A program made the translations under genes and the position numbers. Positions 17,444-27,130 of a stretch of DNA of 38,495 bases are shown here, in pieces. Source of the DNA: Melioribacteraceae bacterium (GTDB taxonomy: Bacteria > Bacteroidota > Ignavibacteria > Ignavibacteriales > Melioribacteraceae); NCBI GenBank assembly GCA_021740785.1, contig JAIOZI010000050.1, positions 1-38,495 of the forward strand, in the 5' to 3' direction. The notes under the pieces were generated by a model, which saw only the letters and a program-made list of their open reading frames with translations, was not told the origin of the DNA and searched no databases. Every line of letters begins with the position of its first letter. The first letter of the stretch is position 1.

Positions 17444-18205
17444 TTTTATCTCCTTAGTTCACTTCTTTTTTCCTTATACTGATTCTGAATTGCTTAAAAT
17501 AGAAATTCAATCATGTTCAACTTATGGAATTCGTATTAACCTCAATAATTATGAAAGAGTCCTTTGTAAATGTTATATTTTATTATACGCTTTGTCTAGT
17601 CTTGTTTATTGATTTCTAATTACCAATTCTAACACGATAAGTATTTGATTGTTTTTGTTAGAAGTCTGTCTAATATTTTTTACCGGTTGAATAATAGTTT
17701 TCATCTTAACTTAGGAGATGTGAATTGCAATTAATACAAATACCGGAAAATACAAATCATAAGAAAACCAAATTATTTATACAAGGACGTTTCATAACGT
17801 ATCTTCAATTAATTTGTTGTAAGTATAGAACCCTTGTACTAATAGGATCGATTGATATATTGATCATCAAACAATCGAAAGCAGTTCGTGCATTGTTTTA
17901 TAAACATATCCTTTTATTTCCAGACGATTTTTCCTTCTCGCATAGATTTAATTCAATTGTGTACAAACGATATAATGAGTTAGTATAGATTAGTTAGGTT
18001 AAGTAAAATTTACGATTCTTAAAACTTTCTGAGCAATAATAATTACCAGGAAGATAAATGTTCAAAAAAAGCAAACGTAAACCTAATTTCGAGCTAAGCT
18101 TTTCAAATTCAGAAACCCTGGGAAATATCTGTTGGTTTTCGTATTACCAATTATCCGAATAAGTAACTAATTATTTGTTTTGAAAACAATTATTGGAGAT
18201 GGAAT
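17444..18205. other. Long region upstream of the receptor operon
   Basis: 762 bases between the soluble kinase and the receptor gene. It is AT-rich and has no protein family I recognise. A TTG-started frame at 17725-17988 (87 aa) has AGGAG 7 bases upstream but unconvincing composition. A 34-aa frame at 18058 is listed separately. The promoter and any leader of the receptor operon should be here. Confidence 0.5.
18058..18162 (+). CDS. Possible 34-aa small protein or leader peptide
   Basis: ATG with AGGAAG 4 bases upstream; 34 codons then TAA, ending 43 bases before the receptor start. The peptide has a basic start (MFKKSKRKP) and an aromatic C-terminal half (ICWFSYYQLSE). No homology is recognised. 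The good ribosome site and position suggest a leader or small protein, but a chance frame is quite possible. Confidence 0.25.
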   Translation: MFKKSKRKPNFELSFSNSETLGNICWFSYYQLSE

Positions 18206-20302
18206 ATGGAAAATCATAACACTCGATTCAGGTTGCTGCCGGTTTTAGCGGCTGCTTTGTTAATGATTCCAATTAATTCCTTTGCCCAGGAAAAAACATT
18301 GGAAGAAATGACGATAGAGGAATTGATGAAAATCCAGGTTATATCAGCTTCTAATAGGTTACAGGAGTTGAGAGAAGCACCTGCAACCATTTATGTTATT
18401 ACCGAAGAAGATATTAGGCAATACGGATACCGCGACCTGAAGGATATTCTGAACCATCTTCCCGGAATTGAATACAGTAATGCGCACTCCAATCTGCAAG
18501 GCGGACAGAGAGGATTCGCGGAAAACTGGTCGCAGACAAAATTATTAATTAATGGTCGCCAGGCAAACAAGTTATGGTCCGGGGAATCATATATCGCTTC
18601 GCAATACACGTTAAATAATGTTAAGCAGATTGAAATAATTCAGGGTCCTGCTTCGGCTTTATACGGAGCAGATGCTTTTACCGGGGTAATCAATATTATT
18701 ACAAAAAACAGCGCTAACTCTGAAGAACACTCAGATATTTCTTTCGCTTTAGGAAGTGTCGATAAAGCGTTCGACAGTAAGCAATTAAGTTTCAATTTAA
18801 TCACCAAAAAAAAGAACCTGGGCGTTACCCTATCCGGAACTATTTTTAATCAGGAGGGACCCGACTTTACAGAATTTGTAAGAACCGCACAATACACAGA
18901 AGATAACAGGCAGCTAAGAAACGAAATGCTTAATAACGGAAACCCTTACAGGGACAACAACAGATCTTATAATGCAAATGCCGATTTTAATTATTCTATT
19001 AGCGATAACACAAATATTGAGGCGGGTATTTATTTTTTAAGAGATGAAGACGGCGGTGGAATTGAAAGTCCCGAAATCTCTTATACTAATTTTAGTTACA
19101 TTTCCGAACAAATTTTGACTTATTTGAGATTTGAGAAGGAGTTCGATTCTTACCCGGTTAAATTAACTGTTGATGCCTTACGTGAGGATGAAGATGATTT
19201 AATCCGTTTTCAGAATAGAGAAGATGAGGGAGATAATCCCCCCTACCTCGGTGTATTTAATATTGAGGATTGCAATTCACATTCTGTTAACGCCCAACTT
19301 GATATAGCACCTGAAAGTATACCCAATTATCTTATTGCCGGTTTTGGCTATTATAAGGTTAGTATCGGCGCCCCGGCATTTACAGGTTTAAGCAGCGCCG
19401 ATAGTACTTTGGGTAATCCCATTGTTGGTAGATATCTCTATCCGCCTAAAGGATATTTTTCTAATTTGAACCCATACCTGGATCAGAGCAAGACATACAT
19501 CTACCTTCAGGATCAACACTCTTTTCTTAATAATAAAATACAGGTTACCTTAGGCGGCAGATACGACTACCATAATATTTACGGAAGCATAACCAGTATA
19601 AGAAGCGGACTGTATATTCATTTGATAAAAAACTGGGCGGTAAAAGCTCTCTACGGCGAGGCATTTCGTGAACCGACAATGTTCGAATTTTCCGAAAATC
19701 CCGATCTAAAGCCGACTGAAATGAAGACTTGGGAATTATCACTCCATTTTAATCCCATAGAGAATATTGCAGGCCAATTAGTTTACTTTCGAAATTATGC
19801 TTCAATGATTATTGAAGAAGCACCTGGGATAGAAGATATAATTGTTAATAGCGGCAACAAAAAAGTAGAAGGTTTAGAGAGCCTGGTTAAATGGCAGTAT
19901 AAAAGTTTACGGGGAAATTTTTGGTATAGTTACGAGCGAAACCCGGATGATATCAATTTCATGGAAGTTGCAAAAAATAAATTCGGGTTTGGATTTGTTT
20001 TAAATATATCGGAAAAATTATCCGTGAGTTTACAAGGAAAGTATACAGATAAAATTAACGGCTATGCTTTGGATGAAGATTTGAACGAAATTACTATCAT
20101 AATTCCTGAATATAAGTCCATTAATTTAACATTACTTGCGCATCAAATAAATTTTCCCACTCTCCCGGAAATCGATTTTTCATTTTCTATCTATAATCTG
20201 TTCGATACGAGAAACCTGTACCCTGATGTCAGGGGATCAAATCCTAGTTGCTTTTTAGAAGAAGGAAGAAGTTTTTACGGCAGATGCGCGGTATACTTTT
20301 AA
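18206..20302 (+). CDS. TonB-dependent outer-membrane receptor
   Basis: A 698-aa outer-membrane beta-barrel. Signal peptide 1-27 ends SFAQ. A short N-terminal segment (30-50, TLEEMTIEELMKIQVISASN) precedes the plug domain (about 55-170), which has APATIYVITEEDI, INGRQ, and QGPASALYGADAFTGVINI at 146-164. The rest is barrel strands ending in a terminal aromatic (AVYF). No STN domain is present, so it should not signal through an anti-sigma factor. The substrate is unknown; the length is typical of siderophore/vitamin-type receptors rather than SusC. GGAG lies 7 bases before ATG. It is followed after 192 bases by a YfiR-like gene and a membrane kinase on the same strand, which suggests the receptor takes part in, or is controlled by, that sensory pair. 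Confidence 0.92.
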   Translation: MENHNTRFRLLPVLAAALLMIPINSFAQEKTLEEMTIEELMKIQVISASNRLQELREAPATIYVITEEDIRQYGYRDLKDILNHLPGIEYSNAHSNLQGGQRGFAENWSQTKLLINGRQANKLWSGESYIASQYTLNNVKQIEIIQGPASALYGADAFTGVINIITKNSANSEEHSDISFALGSVDKAFDSKQLSFNLITKKKNLGVTLSGTIFNQEGPDFTEFVRTAQYTEDNRQLRNEMLNNGNPYRDNNRSYNANADFNYSISDNTNIEAGIYFLRDEDGGGIESPEISYTNFSYISEQILTYLRFEKEFDSYPVKLTVDALREDEDDLIRFQNREDEGDNPPYLGVFNIEDCNSHSVNAQLDIAPESIPNYLIAGFGYYKVSIGAPAFTGLSSADSTLGNPIVGRYLYPPKGYFSNLNPYLDQSKTYIYLQDQHSFLNNKIQVTLGGRYDYHNIYGSITSIRSGLYIHLIKNWAVKALYGEAFREPTMFEFSENPDLKPTEMKTWELSLHFNPIENIAGQLVYFRNYASMIIEEAPGIEDIIVNSGNKKVEGLESLVKWQYKSLRGNFWYSYERNPDDINFMEVAKNKFGFGFVLNISEKLSVSLQGKYTDKINGYALDEDLNEITIIIPEYKSINLTLLAHQINFPTLPEIDFSFSIYNLFDTRNLYPDVRGSNPSCFLEEGRSFYGRCAVYF

Positions 20303-20494
20303 GAGTGCAAAATGCTAATACCGGGGAATTTAAATAAAATCTTAAGGGTATAAAGAAATGATGATTATTTAGTTCCATCGTTTTTGTACGTTTCAAATAC
20401 AAATAGGGATGTAATGGAGAAATGAACATACTTCGGTTGGGCTCTAAGATAAATGTAAAGGTTAACTGGTAATGTTTTATAAACCGGGAGAAAA

Positions 20495-21073
20495 GTGAGA
20501 ATGAGTTTTCGTGCTGTCATTAAAAATTTTTGCAATAATATTATTATGCTTATATTTGTCGCACTATTGTCAACATCTATATTTGCCCAGCAAAAATATT
20601 ACAGCGAGTACGAAGTAAAAGGGGCATTCCTCGAGAAGTTTACTCAATTTATTGAATGGCCCTCCGAATCTCAAATTGAAGACACAAGCAAATCGTTTGT
20701 AATCGGCATTATCGGAAAAAATGAAATAAACAAAATCCTTAAGGAGAAGTATGAAGTACAAAAAATTATGGATAAAAGGGTTGAAATATTGGAAATAGCT
20801 TCCCTGGATGATATTAAGAGCTGCCATATGCTGTATATTTCTAATACGAAGAATTTGCCGGTTGAAAAAATATTAGATTACACCAAAAACAAACCGATAC
20901 TTACAGTAAGCGACGACATTGATGCTTCAGAAAAAGGCGTAATAATTACGCTGTTTATAAAGGATAATCACGTTTACTTTCAGATAAATAATAGTGCAAT
21001 AAAAAACACAGGTTTATATGCAAGCACGTTGCTGCTTAGTCTTTCAAAAAATATTAATGCCGGGGGAGAATAG
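20495..21073 (+). CDS. YfiR-family (DUF4154) periplasmic protein
   Basis: 192 aa with an N-terminal signal peptide (hydrophobic 13-29, ending SIFAQQ). Family signatures are YEVKGAFLEKFTQFIEWP (about 38-55), a central CHMLYIS segment, a TVSD stretch, and a C-terminal FQINNSAIKNTGLYASTLLLSLS segment. In Pseudomonas, YfiR is a periplasmic repressor that binds the sensor part of the diguanylate cyclase YfiN. By analogy this protein probably binds the periplasmic domain of the kinase encoded 3 bases downstream. Only one of the Cys positions used for YfiR disulfides is visible, so redox control is doubtful. The start could be GTG at 20495 or ATG at 20501; GGGAG at 20486 fits either. Confidence 0.88.
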   Translation: MRMSFRAVIKNFCNNIIMLIFVALLSTSIFAQQKYYSEYEVKGAFLEKFTQFIEWPSESQIEDTSKSFVIGIIGKNEINKILKEKYEVQKIMDKRVEILEIASLDDIKSCHMLYISNTKNLPVEKILDYTKNKPILTVSDDIDASEKGVIITLFIKDNHVYFQINNSAIKNTGLYASTLLLSLSKNINAGGE

Positions 21074-21076
21074 TTA

Positions 21077-24000
21077 ATGAAATTCTTCTATAACTTATCA
21101 ATTAAAAATAAGCTGATAGTTATTATACTTTTTACTACTGCAATTATAATTTGTGCGGGTTCGGTACTGGAAGTTGTTGTTAATGCCGCCCGGTACAAAG
21201 AGGAAATGGTTAACAGCACAATTGTAAATGCAAGGTTAATTGGTGAATATAGTATTGCGCCTCTTTCATTTGGAGATGAGAAAGTAGCCGCGGATGTTAT
21301 AAATAGAGTTGAGACTATTCCTTCAATTGCAACCGGCTGCATTTATGATGAGAACGACAATTTATTTGTGTCTTATCAAAAGACGAAAGATAATGACCTT
21401 CCAAAATCAATTTACCGGGAAGTTAAATACCTTTTTACTGAAGACTATTTGAAAGTATTTTACCCGATTGAATATAAAGGAAATAAGTATGGAACCGTCT
21501 ATCTTAAAGCATCTACGGAAATATTAAACGATAAAATCAATGAACAAATATTCTATACGCTGTTATTAATTTTAGCGCTGCTGGTTTTATCATATATTAT
21601 CGCATCAAAGCTGCAGTCGACCATATCAAAACCCATTTTGGATTTAACCCGCATTACGAATAGGGTTGGGTCTGAAATGGATTATTCATCCCGTGTACAA
21701 AAGAGAGGTTCAGATGAAATCGGGTTACTGTATGAAAGTTTTAACGAAATGCTTACGCAAATTAATTTGCACGAAGAAGAGAGAAATAAATCCGAAGAAT
21801 TATTACGGCAAAGTGAAGCAAAGTATCGTAATATAGTAGATACAGCCATGGAAGGAATTTGGGGCTTGGATGACGAGTCTAATACTATTTTCGTTAATGC
21901 ACAAATGGCTGAAATGCTCGGTTATTCAATCGAAGAATTGTATACGCGTGATATTACCGATTTTATATTTCCCGAAGATATTCCCTATTATCGTAAGAAA
22001 GAAGAAAACCGCAGGGCAGGCTTAGCTGAAAGTTATGAATTCCGGTTTAATGATAAAAACGGAAATACTGTGTGGACAATTGCTTCGGCGAGCCCGGTTT
22101 TTGATAGCTCGCAGAATTTCCGCGGGTCATTTGCAATGTTTACCGATATATCCGAAAGAAAACAAGCCGAAAAACGTCTTAGCGATACTGCATCCAGACT
22201 TAATGAAGCTCAACGGATTGCTCATATCGGGAGTTGGGAATTGAATCTTGTCACAAATGTTTTAACATGGTCTGATGAAATATATCGAATATTCGAAATA
22301 GATAAAGAAAAATTCGGAGCTACTTACGAGGCTTTCCTGAATGCCATTCACCCGGAGGATATAGAAGCTGTTGATTTTGCTTATACAAATTCTCTTAAAA
22401 CAAAAGAGCCGTATCATATTGAACACAGACTTCTTTTTCCGGACGGACGTATTAAGCATGTACGGGAACAATGTGAAACCTTCTTTGAGGGCGATAAACC
22501 GCTGCGTTCCATCGGAACAGTACAGGATATTACCGTGCAGAAAATTGCCGAGATGGCATTAAAAGAAAAACAACTTCACTCCCAGTCATTGCTTCGTCTT
22601 TCTAAAAAATTCGAGCTTGCATATACTTACGATGAAGTTGTAAATGCTGCGCTTGAGGAAATTAATAAAATAATAGGTTACAAAAACATTTGGGTTTATT
22701 TATTCTCCGAGGATAAGAAGTATGCTTTTGTATTGGCGGCAGAAGGAACAGTTTCCAATTTAATATTATCAGAAAAAGAAGTAACCAGGCTTACTATAAA
22801 TGGCGATAAGATGCTTGAAGAAATTGCCGCTGCTCAAGAAATTATAATTGTGGAAGATGCCTTAATAGATGAGAAAACTAACAAAGAAATTGTCGGCATA
22901 TTGAAAAATCGCACAATTATTAATATCCCGATAATGTTTTTCGATAAGCATCTCGGATCCCTCGGAACCGGTACTTTTGGTGACGAAGGCATTCGTATTC
23001 CTTCAAAAGCCGAGCAGGAATATCTTATTGCCCTGGCTAATCATATGGCTGTATCCATTGACCGGATTCACCTAATGATAGAAAGAGATAAAGTTCAAAC
23101 ACATTTGAAGAAACTGGCTGAATCATCCCCGGGTTTAATGATCACATTATACCAAAGAACCGACGGAACGATGTGTATGCCTTATGCATCACCCCGAATT
23201 TTGGAGCTGTATGGTTTGAGTCCCGAAGACGTAAAAGATGATACAACAGAGCTTTTTGCCCGTTATCACCCGGATGATATTGAACTTGTGAAAAAGACAA
23301 TTGCAGAATCTGCACGTAATATGACATTATGCCGGCAGGAATTCAGAGTTAATCACCCATCACGCGGCGTAATTTGGCTTGAAGGACACACAATGCCGGA
23401 ACCTCATCCCGACGGGGGAGTTTTGTGGTATGGATTTGTTCATGACATTACGGAGCGAAAACAAAACGAGGCGATTAACAATTCGCGCCTGCACCTGATG
23501 CAGTTTGCTGCTACTCACTCATTAGATGATCTGCTGGAAGAAACATTGAACGAAGTTGAAAAACACACCGGAAGTAAAATAGGATTTTTTCATTTTGTTG
23601 ATGATGATCAAATTTCACTCACACTGCAGAATTGGTCGACTAAAACCAAATCTCAATTCTGTAGAGCCGAAGGAAAAGGATTTCATTATAAAATTGATGA
23701 AGCCGGTGTATGGGCAGACTGCTTCCACGAGCGAAAACCTGTAATTCATAATGATTATGCGTCTCTTCCTCATCGCAAAGGAATGCCCGAAGGACATGCT
23801 GAAGTTATACGTGAACTTGTTGTTCCGGTTATCAGGAGAGATAAAATAAAAGTAATACTCGGGGTTGGTAATAAAGAGCATGAATATAATGAAAGCGATG
23901 TTAAAAATATCTCGCTGCTTGCGGATCTTGCATGGGAAGTTGTTGAGAAGAAACAAGCTGAAGAAGCTCTGCAAGCCTCCGAAGCCGAACTCAGATCTTT

Positions 24001-27000
24001 AATTGCAGCGATGACAGATGTTGTGATCGTGTTTAATTCTGAAGGACGCTATATAAAAATTGTCGATACAAATCCTGATCTTTTATATAAACCGTCGGAA
24101 GAGATGCTGGGTAAAACCCTTCATGAATTATTCCCCAAAGATAAGGCGGATATATTTTTGAGTTACATTACCGCCGCACTTGCCGAACAAAAACCTAAAA
24201 CCGTAGAATACAATTTAACAATTGATGAAAAAGTATATTGGTTCAATGCCACTCTTTCTCCCGTATCAGGCGAAGCCGTATTGCTGGTGGCTCGCGATAT
24301 TACCGATCGAAAACAAACCGAGGAAACCGTTCGTAGAATGAACAGGGAATTGCGCGCGATCAGTAATTGCAATCAAACTCTTCTTAGAGCTGAGGACGAA
24401 CAGACACTCATCAATGAAATTTGTAGAATTATATGTGAAGAAGCCGATTATAGAATGGCATGGGTCGGTTATGCTGAACACGATGAACAAAAAAATATAC
24501 GCACCGCTGCTTGGTCAGGTTATAACAAAGGCTATATTGAAAGTATAAAGCTAAGCTGGTCCGAGGATTCGAAATACGGTCGGGGACCGGCTGGATTAGC
24601 CGTTAGAACCGGGCAATCAATAATTGTCCAGGATATTGAAAACGATAATTTGATGGAACCCTGGCGTAAAAAAGCATTACAATGCGGCTATCATTCATGT
24701 TTAGCGCTTCCGCTAAGTGATGAAATCAATAAATCATTCGGTGTGCTTGTTATTTACTCCGGGGAAAAGAACCTAATTACCGATGCTGAAATTCAACTTA
24801 TTGAAGAATTAGCAGGAGATTTGGCGTTCGGCATAAATACATTACGCCTGCGTGAAGATAGAAATAGAATTGTAGAAGCGCTTCGTGAAAGCGAGGAACG
24901 GTTTAGACTGATTGCTGAAAATACTGCCGATACAATTAATGTATTTGATTTCGATCTGAAACCTATTTATGCAAGCCCATCGATTGAAAAATTACGCGGG
25001 ATAACGGTTGAAGAATCGATGAAAGAAACCTTAGATAAAGTAATGACACCTGAATCATTTAAGAAGGTTATGGATGCATATAAGCAACAATTGGAGTTGG
25101 AAAAAAGAGCTGATTCAGATCCTCAACGCGCGGTGGTTCTTGAAATTGAAGAATATCGAAAAGACGGTTCCACAGTTTTAGTTGAAGTTACAGCTTCGTT
25201 TTTGAGAGATGAAAGCTCCAAACCTATAGGAATACTTGCAGTTTCGAGAGATATTACCCGCCGTAAGCAAGCTGAAATTAAACTTATAGAAAGTGAACAA
25301 AAACTTAGAAATGTTTTTAATACTATTTCCGAAGCGTTGACATTTAATGAATTGATCTATGATGAAAACGGTGATATTGTTGATTATAGAATTATCGAAG
25401 TTAATCCGGCGTTCGAAAAAGATACCGGGCTTACCAGGGAGCAGGCAATAGGGAAAAAAGCTACCGAGTTATATGGTATGAAACCCGATTATATCAATAA
25501 ATTTTGGAAGGAAAACTCCAATAGCCAACGCCCGATAATTACGGAAATGTACATTGAGCAGATTGACCGCTGGAAACATATTATCGCGTCTTGTCCTGTT
25601 GAAAATAAAATTGTAATATCTTATTTCGATATAACCGAAAAGAAGAAAATTGAAGCCGCCCTGGTTGAAAGTGAGAAAAAGTACCGGGCTATATTTAATA
25701 ATTCACCATTAGGCATTTTCCGCTCAACGCTCGAAGGGCAATTCCTTGAACTGAATCCTGCGCTTGCTAAAATGCTTGGTTATGACTCACCTGAAATCGT
25801 GATTAAAGAGATTTACGATATAGCCAAACAAATATACATTAGAAGCGAAGACCGGGCTGATATTATCACCACACAGCTTGCGGCAAAAGAAATTAAACAG
25901 CACCTTTGCCGGTTCCGGAGAAAAGACGGCAGTGAATTTATTGCTAATCAATATTTAAGAACGGTTAGAGATTCTGATGGCAAACCTCTTTATCTTGAAG
26001 GCATTATGGAAGATATAACGGAACAAAAACATGCTGAAAACGAGGTGATGAAACTTTCCGAAGCTGTGGCTCAAAGCCCCGCTTCAATAATAATAACTGA
26101 TCTAGATGGTAACATCGAATACGTGAATAAAACTTTTGAAGAGAAGTCGGGTTATTCATTCCGGGAAGTTTTGAATGAAAATCCAAGGATATTAAAATCA
26201 GGTTATAATAAAGACGAGGATTATATAGCTCTTTGGAAAACAATTAGAGCCGGTAAAACTTGGCGGGGCGAACTTTTAAATAAAAAGAAAAACGGAGAAT
26301 ATTACTGGGAAGAAGTTTTAATTTCACCGATAACAAATGCAGATGGTAAACCCGTAAATTACCTCGCTGTAAAACAGGATATTACTGAAAGAAAACAGAT
26401 TACGGAAGCATTGATCGAGGCAAAAGAAAAAGCAGAAACGTCAGCCAAATTAAAATCAGAATTTCTTGCACAGATGTCCCATGAAATTAGGACTCCAATC
26501 AATGTAGTTCTTAGTTATTCAAGCCTGCTGTCAGAAGAATTTAAAGGCAGCAAAGATGAATTAAAAAAAGAAATTTTTCAGGGAATGGAAAATGCCGGGA
26601 AACGGATAATAAGAACAACCGATTTGATATTGAATATGTCTGAGATTCAAACCGGAACATATGAGCCGTCACCGAAAAAATTAAATCTCTATTCGGATAT
26701 ATTAAATAATCTCTTCATTGAATTCTCAAAATCGGCAAAAAGAAAAGGATTAGAATTTTTGATTAAGAATAAAGCTCCTAAATGTAATATAATTGCTGAT
26801 GAATATTCGGTCACCCAAATTTTCGGCAACCTGATTGATAATGCGATTAAGTACACCAAGAAAGGTAAAGTTGAGGTGATTATTAATGAAGAACCTGAAC
26901 ATCTTTCGGTAAGCGTGAATGATTCTGGGATTGGAATCTCAAAGGAATATATCCCTTCACTCTTTGAGGCATTCTCTCAAGAAGAACAGGGATATACTAG

Positions 27001-27130
27001 AAAATTTGAAGGCAACGGGCTCGGCTTAGCATTAGTAAAAAAATATTGCGCAATTAATAATGCCGAGATAAATGTAGAAAGCGAAAAGGGAAGAGGATCA
27101 ACCTTTACAGTTCGGCTTCCTAAAAACTAA
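21077..27130 (+). CDS. Giant membrane histidine kinase: CHASE8-like, HAMP, 8 PAS, 3 GAF
   Basis: 2017 aa. TM1 is at 11-33, a small periplasmic CHASE8-like domain at about 35-155, TM2 at 157-178 and HAMP at 180-232. Then come PAS (245-362), PAS (372-487), GAF (505-665), PAS (675-795), GAF (808-955, with AGVWADC and PVIHNDY), PAS (968-1077), GAF (1095-1255, with RMAWVG and GRGPAG), and four PAS (1270-1397, 1407-1522, 1535-1650, 1660-1775). HisKA has H1802; HATPase has N1918/N1922, D1949-SGIG and GNGLGL at 1979-1984. There is no receiver and no GGDEF domain. The N-terminus through HAMP matches the plan of YfiN, and the gene is translationally coupled to the YfiR-like gene: 3-base gap, with GGGGGAG inside the upstream coding end. 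It should sense YfiR binding plus several cytoplasmic signals and phosphorylate an unlinked regulator. Confidence 0.95.
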   Translation: MKFFYNLSIKNKLIVIILFTTAIIICAGSVLEVVVNAARYKEEMVNSTIVNARLIGEYSIAPLSFGDEKVAADVINRVETIPSIATGCIYDENDNLFVSYQKTKDNDLPKSIYREVKYLFTEDYLKVFYPIEYKGNKYGTVYLKASTEILNDKINEQIFYTLLLILALLVLSYIIASKLQSTISKPILDLTRITNRVGSEMDYSSRVQKRGSDEIGLLYESFNEMLTQINLHEEERNKSEELLRQSEAKYRNIVDTAMEGIWGLDDESNTIFVNAQMAEMLGYSIEELYTRDITDFIFPEDIPYYRKKEENRRAGLAESYEFRFNDKNGNTVWTIASASPVFDSSQNFRGSFAMFTDISERKQAEKRLSDTASRLNEAQRIAHIGSWELNLVTNVLTWSDEIYRIFEIDKEKFGATYEAFLNAIHPEDIEAVDFAYTNSLKTKEPYHIEHRLLFPDGRIKHVREQCETFFEGDKPLRSIGTVQDITVQKIAEMALKEKQLHSQSLLRLSKKFELAYTYDEVVNAALEEINKIIGYKNIWVYLFSEDKKYAFVLAAEGTVSNLILSEKEVTRLTINGDKMLEEIAAAQEIIIVEDALIDEKTNKEIVGILKNRTIINIPIMFFDKHLGSLGTGTFGDEGIRIPSKAEQEYLIALANHMAVSIDRIHLMIERDKVQTHLKKLAESSPGLMITLYQRTDGTMCMPYASPRILELYGLSPEDVKDDTTELFARYHPDDIELVKKTIAESARNMTLCRQEFRVNHPSRGVIWLEGHTMPEPHPDGGVLWYGFVHDITERKQNEAINNSRLHLMQFAATHSLDDLLEETLNEVEKHTGSKIGFFHFVDDDQISLTLQNWSTKTKSQFCRAEGKGFHYKIDEAGVWADCFHERKPVIHNDYASLPHRKGMPEGHAEVIRELVVPVIRRDKIKVILGVGNKEHEYNESDVKNISLLADLAWEVVEKKQAEEALQASEAELRSLIAAMTDVVIVFNSEGRYIKIVDTNPDLLYKPSEEMLGKTLHELFPKDKADIFLSYITAALAEQKPKTVEYNLTIDEKVYWFNATLSPVSGEAVLLVARDITDRKQTEETVRRMNRELRAISNCNQTLLRAEDEQTLINEICRIICEEADYRMAWVGYAEHDEQKNIRTAAWSGYNKGYIESIKLSWSEDSKYGRGPAGLAVRTGQSIIVQDIENDNLMEPWRKKALQCGYHSCLALPLSDEINKSFGVLVIYSGEKNLITDAEIQLIEELAGDLAFGINTLRLREDRNRIVEALRESEERFRLIAENTADTINVFDFDLKPIYASPSIEKLRGITVEESMKETLDKVMTPESFKKVMDAYKQQLELEKRADSDPQRAVVLEIEEYRKDGSTVLVEVTASFLRDESSKPIGILAVSRDITRRKQAEIKLIESEQKLRNVFNTISEALTFNELIYDENGDIVDYRIIEVNPAFEKDTGLTREQAIGKKATELYGMKPDYINKFWKENSNSQRPIITEMYIEQIDRWKHIIASCPVENKIVISYFDITEKKKIEAALVESEKKYRAIFNNSPLGIFRSTLEGQFLELNPALAKMLGYDSPEIVIKEIYDIAKQIYIRSEDRADIITTQLAAKEIKQHLCRFRRKDGSEFIANQYLRTVRDSDGKPLYLEGIMEDITEQKHAENEVMKLSEAVAQSPASIIITDLDGNIEYVNKTFEEKSGYSFREVLNENPRILKSGYNKDEDYIALWKTIRAGKTWRGELLNKKKNGEYYWEEVLISPITNADGKPVNYLAVKQDITERKQITEALIEAKEKAETSAKLKSEFLAQMSHEIRTPINVVLSYSSLLSEEFKGSKDELKKEIFQGMENAGKRIIRTTDLILNMSEIQTGTYEPSPKKLNLYSDILNNLFIEFSKSAKRKGLEFLIKNKAPKCNIIADEYSVTQIFGNLIDNAIKYTKKGKVEVIINEEPEHLSVSVNDSGIGISKEYIPSLFEAFSQEEQGYTRKFEGNGLGLALVKKYCAINNAEINVESEKGRGSTFTVRLPKN

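Noticed and set aside
17725-17988. 87-aa TTG-started frame with AGGAG 7 bases upstream
   Set aside because: The ribosome site is fair, but the composition looks like chance AT-rich translation (many Ile, Tyr, Cys, Lys without a recognisable pattern), and no family is recognised. Left as part of the intergenic description.
20422-20472. 16-aa frame with GGAG just upstream, between the receptor and YfiR-like genes
   Set aside because: Too short to judge and with no visible regulatory structure around it; likely chance.
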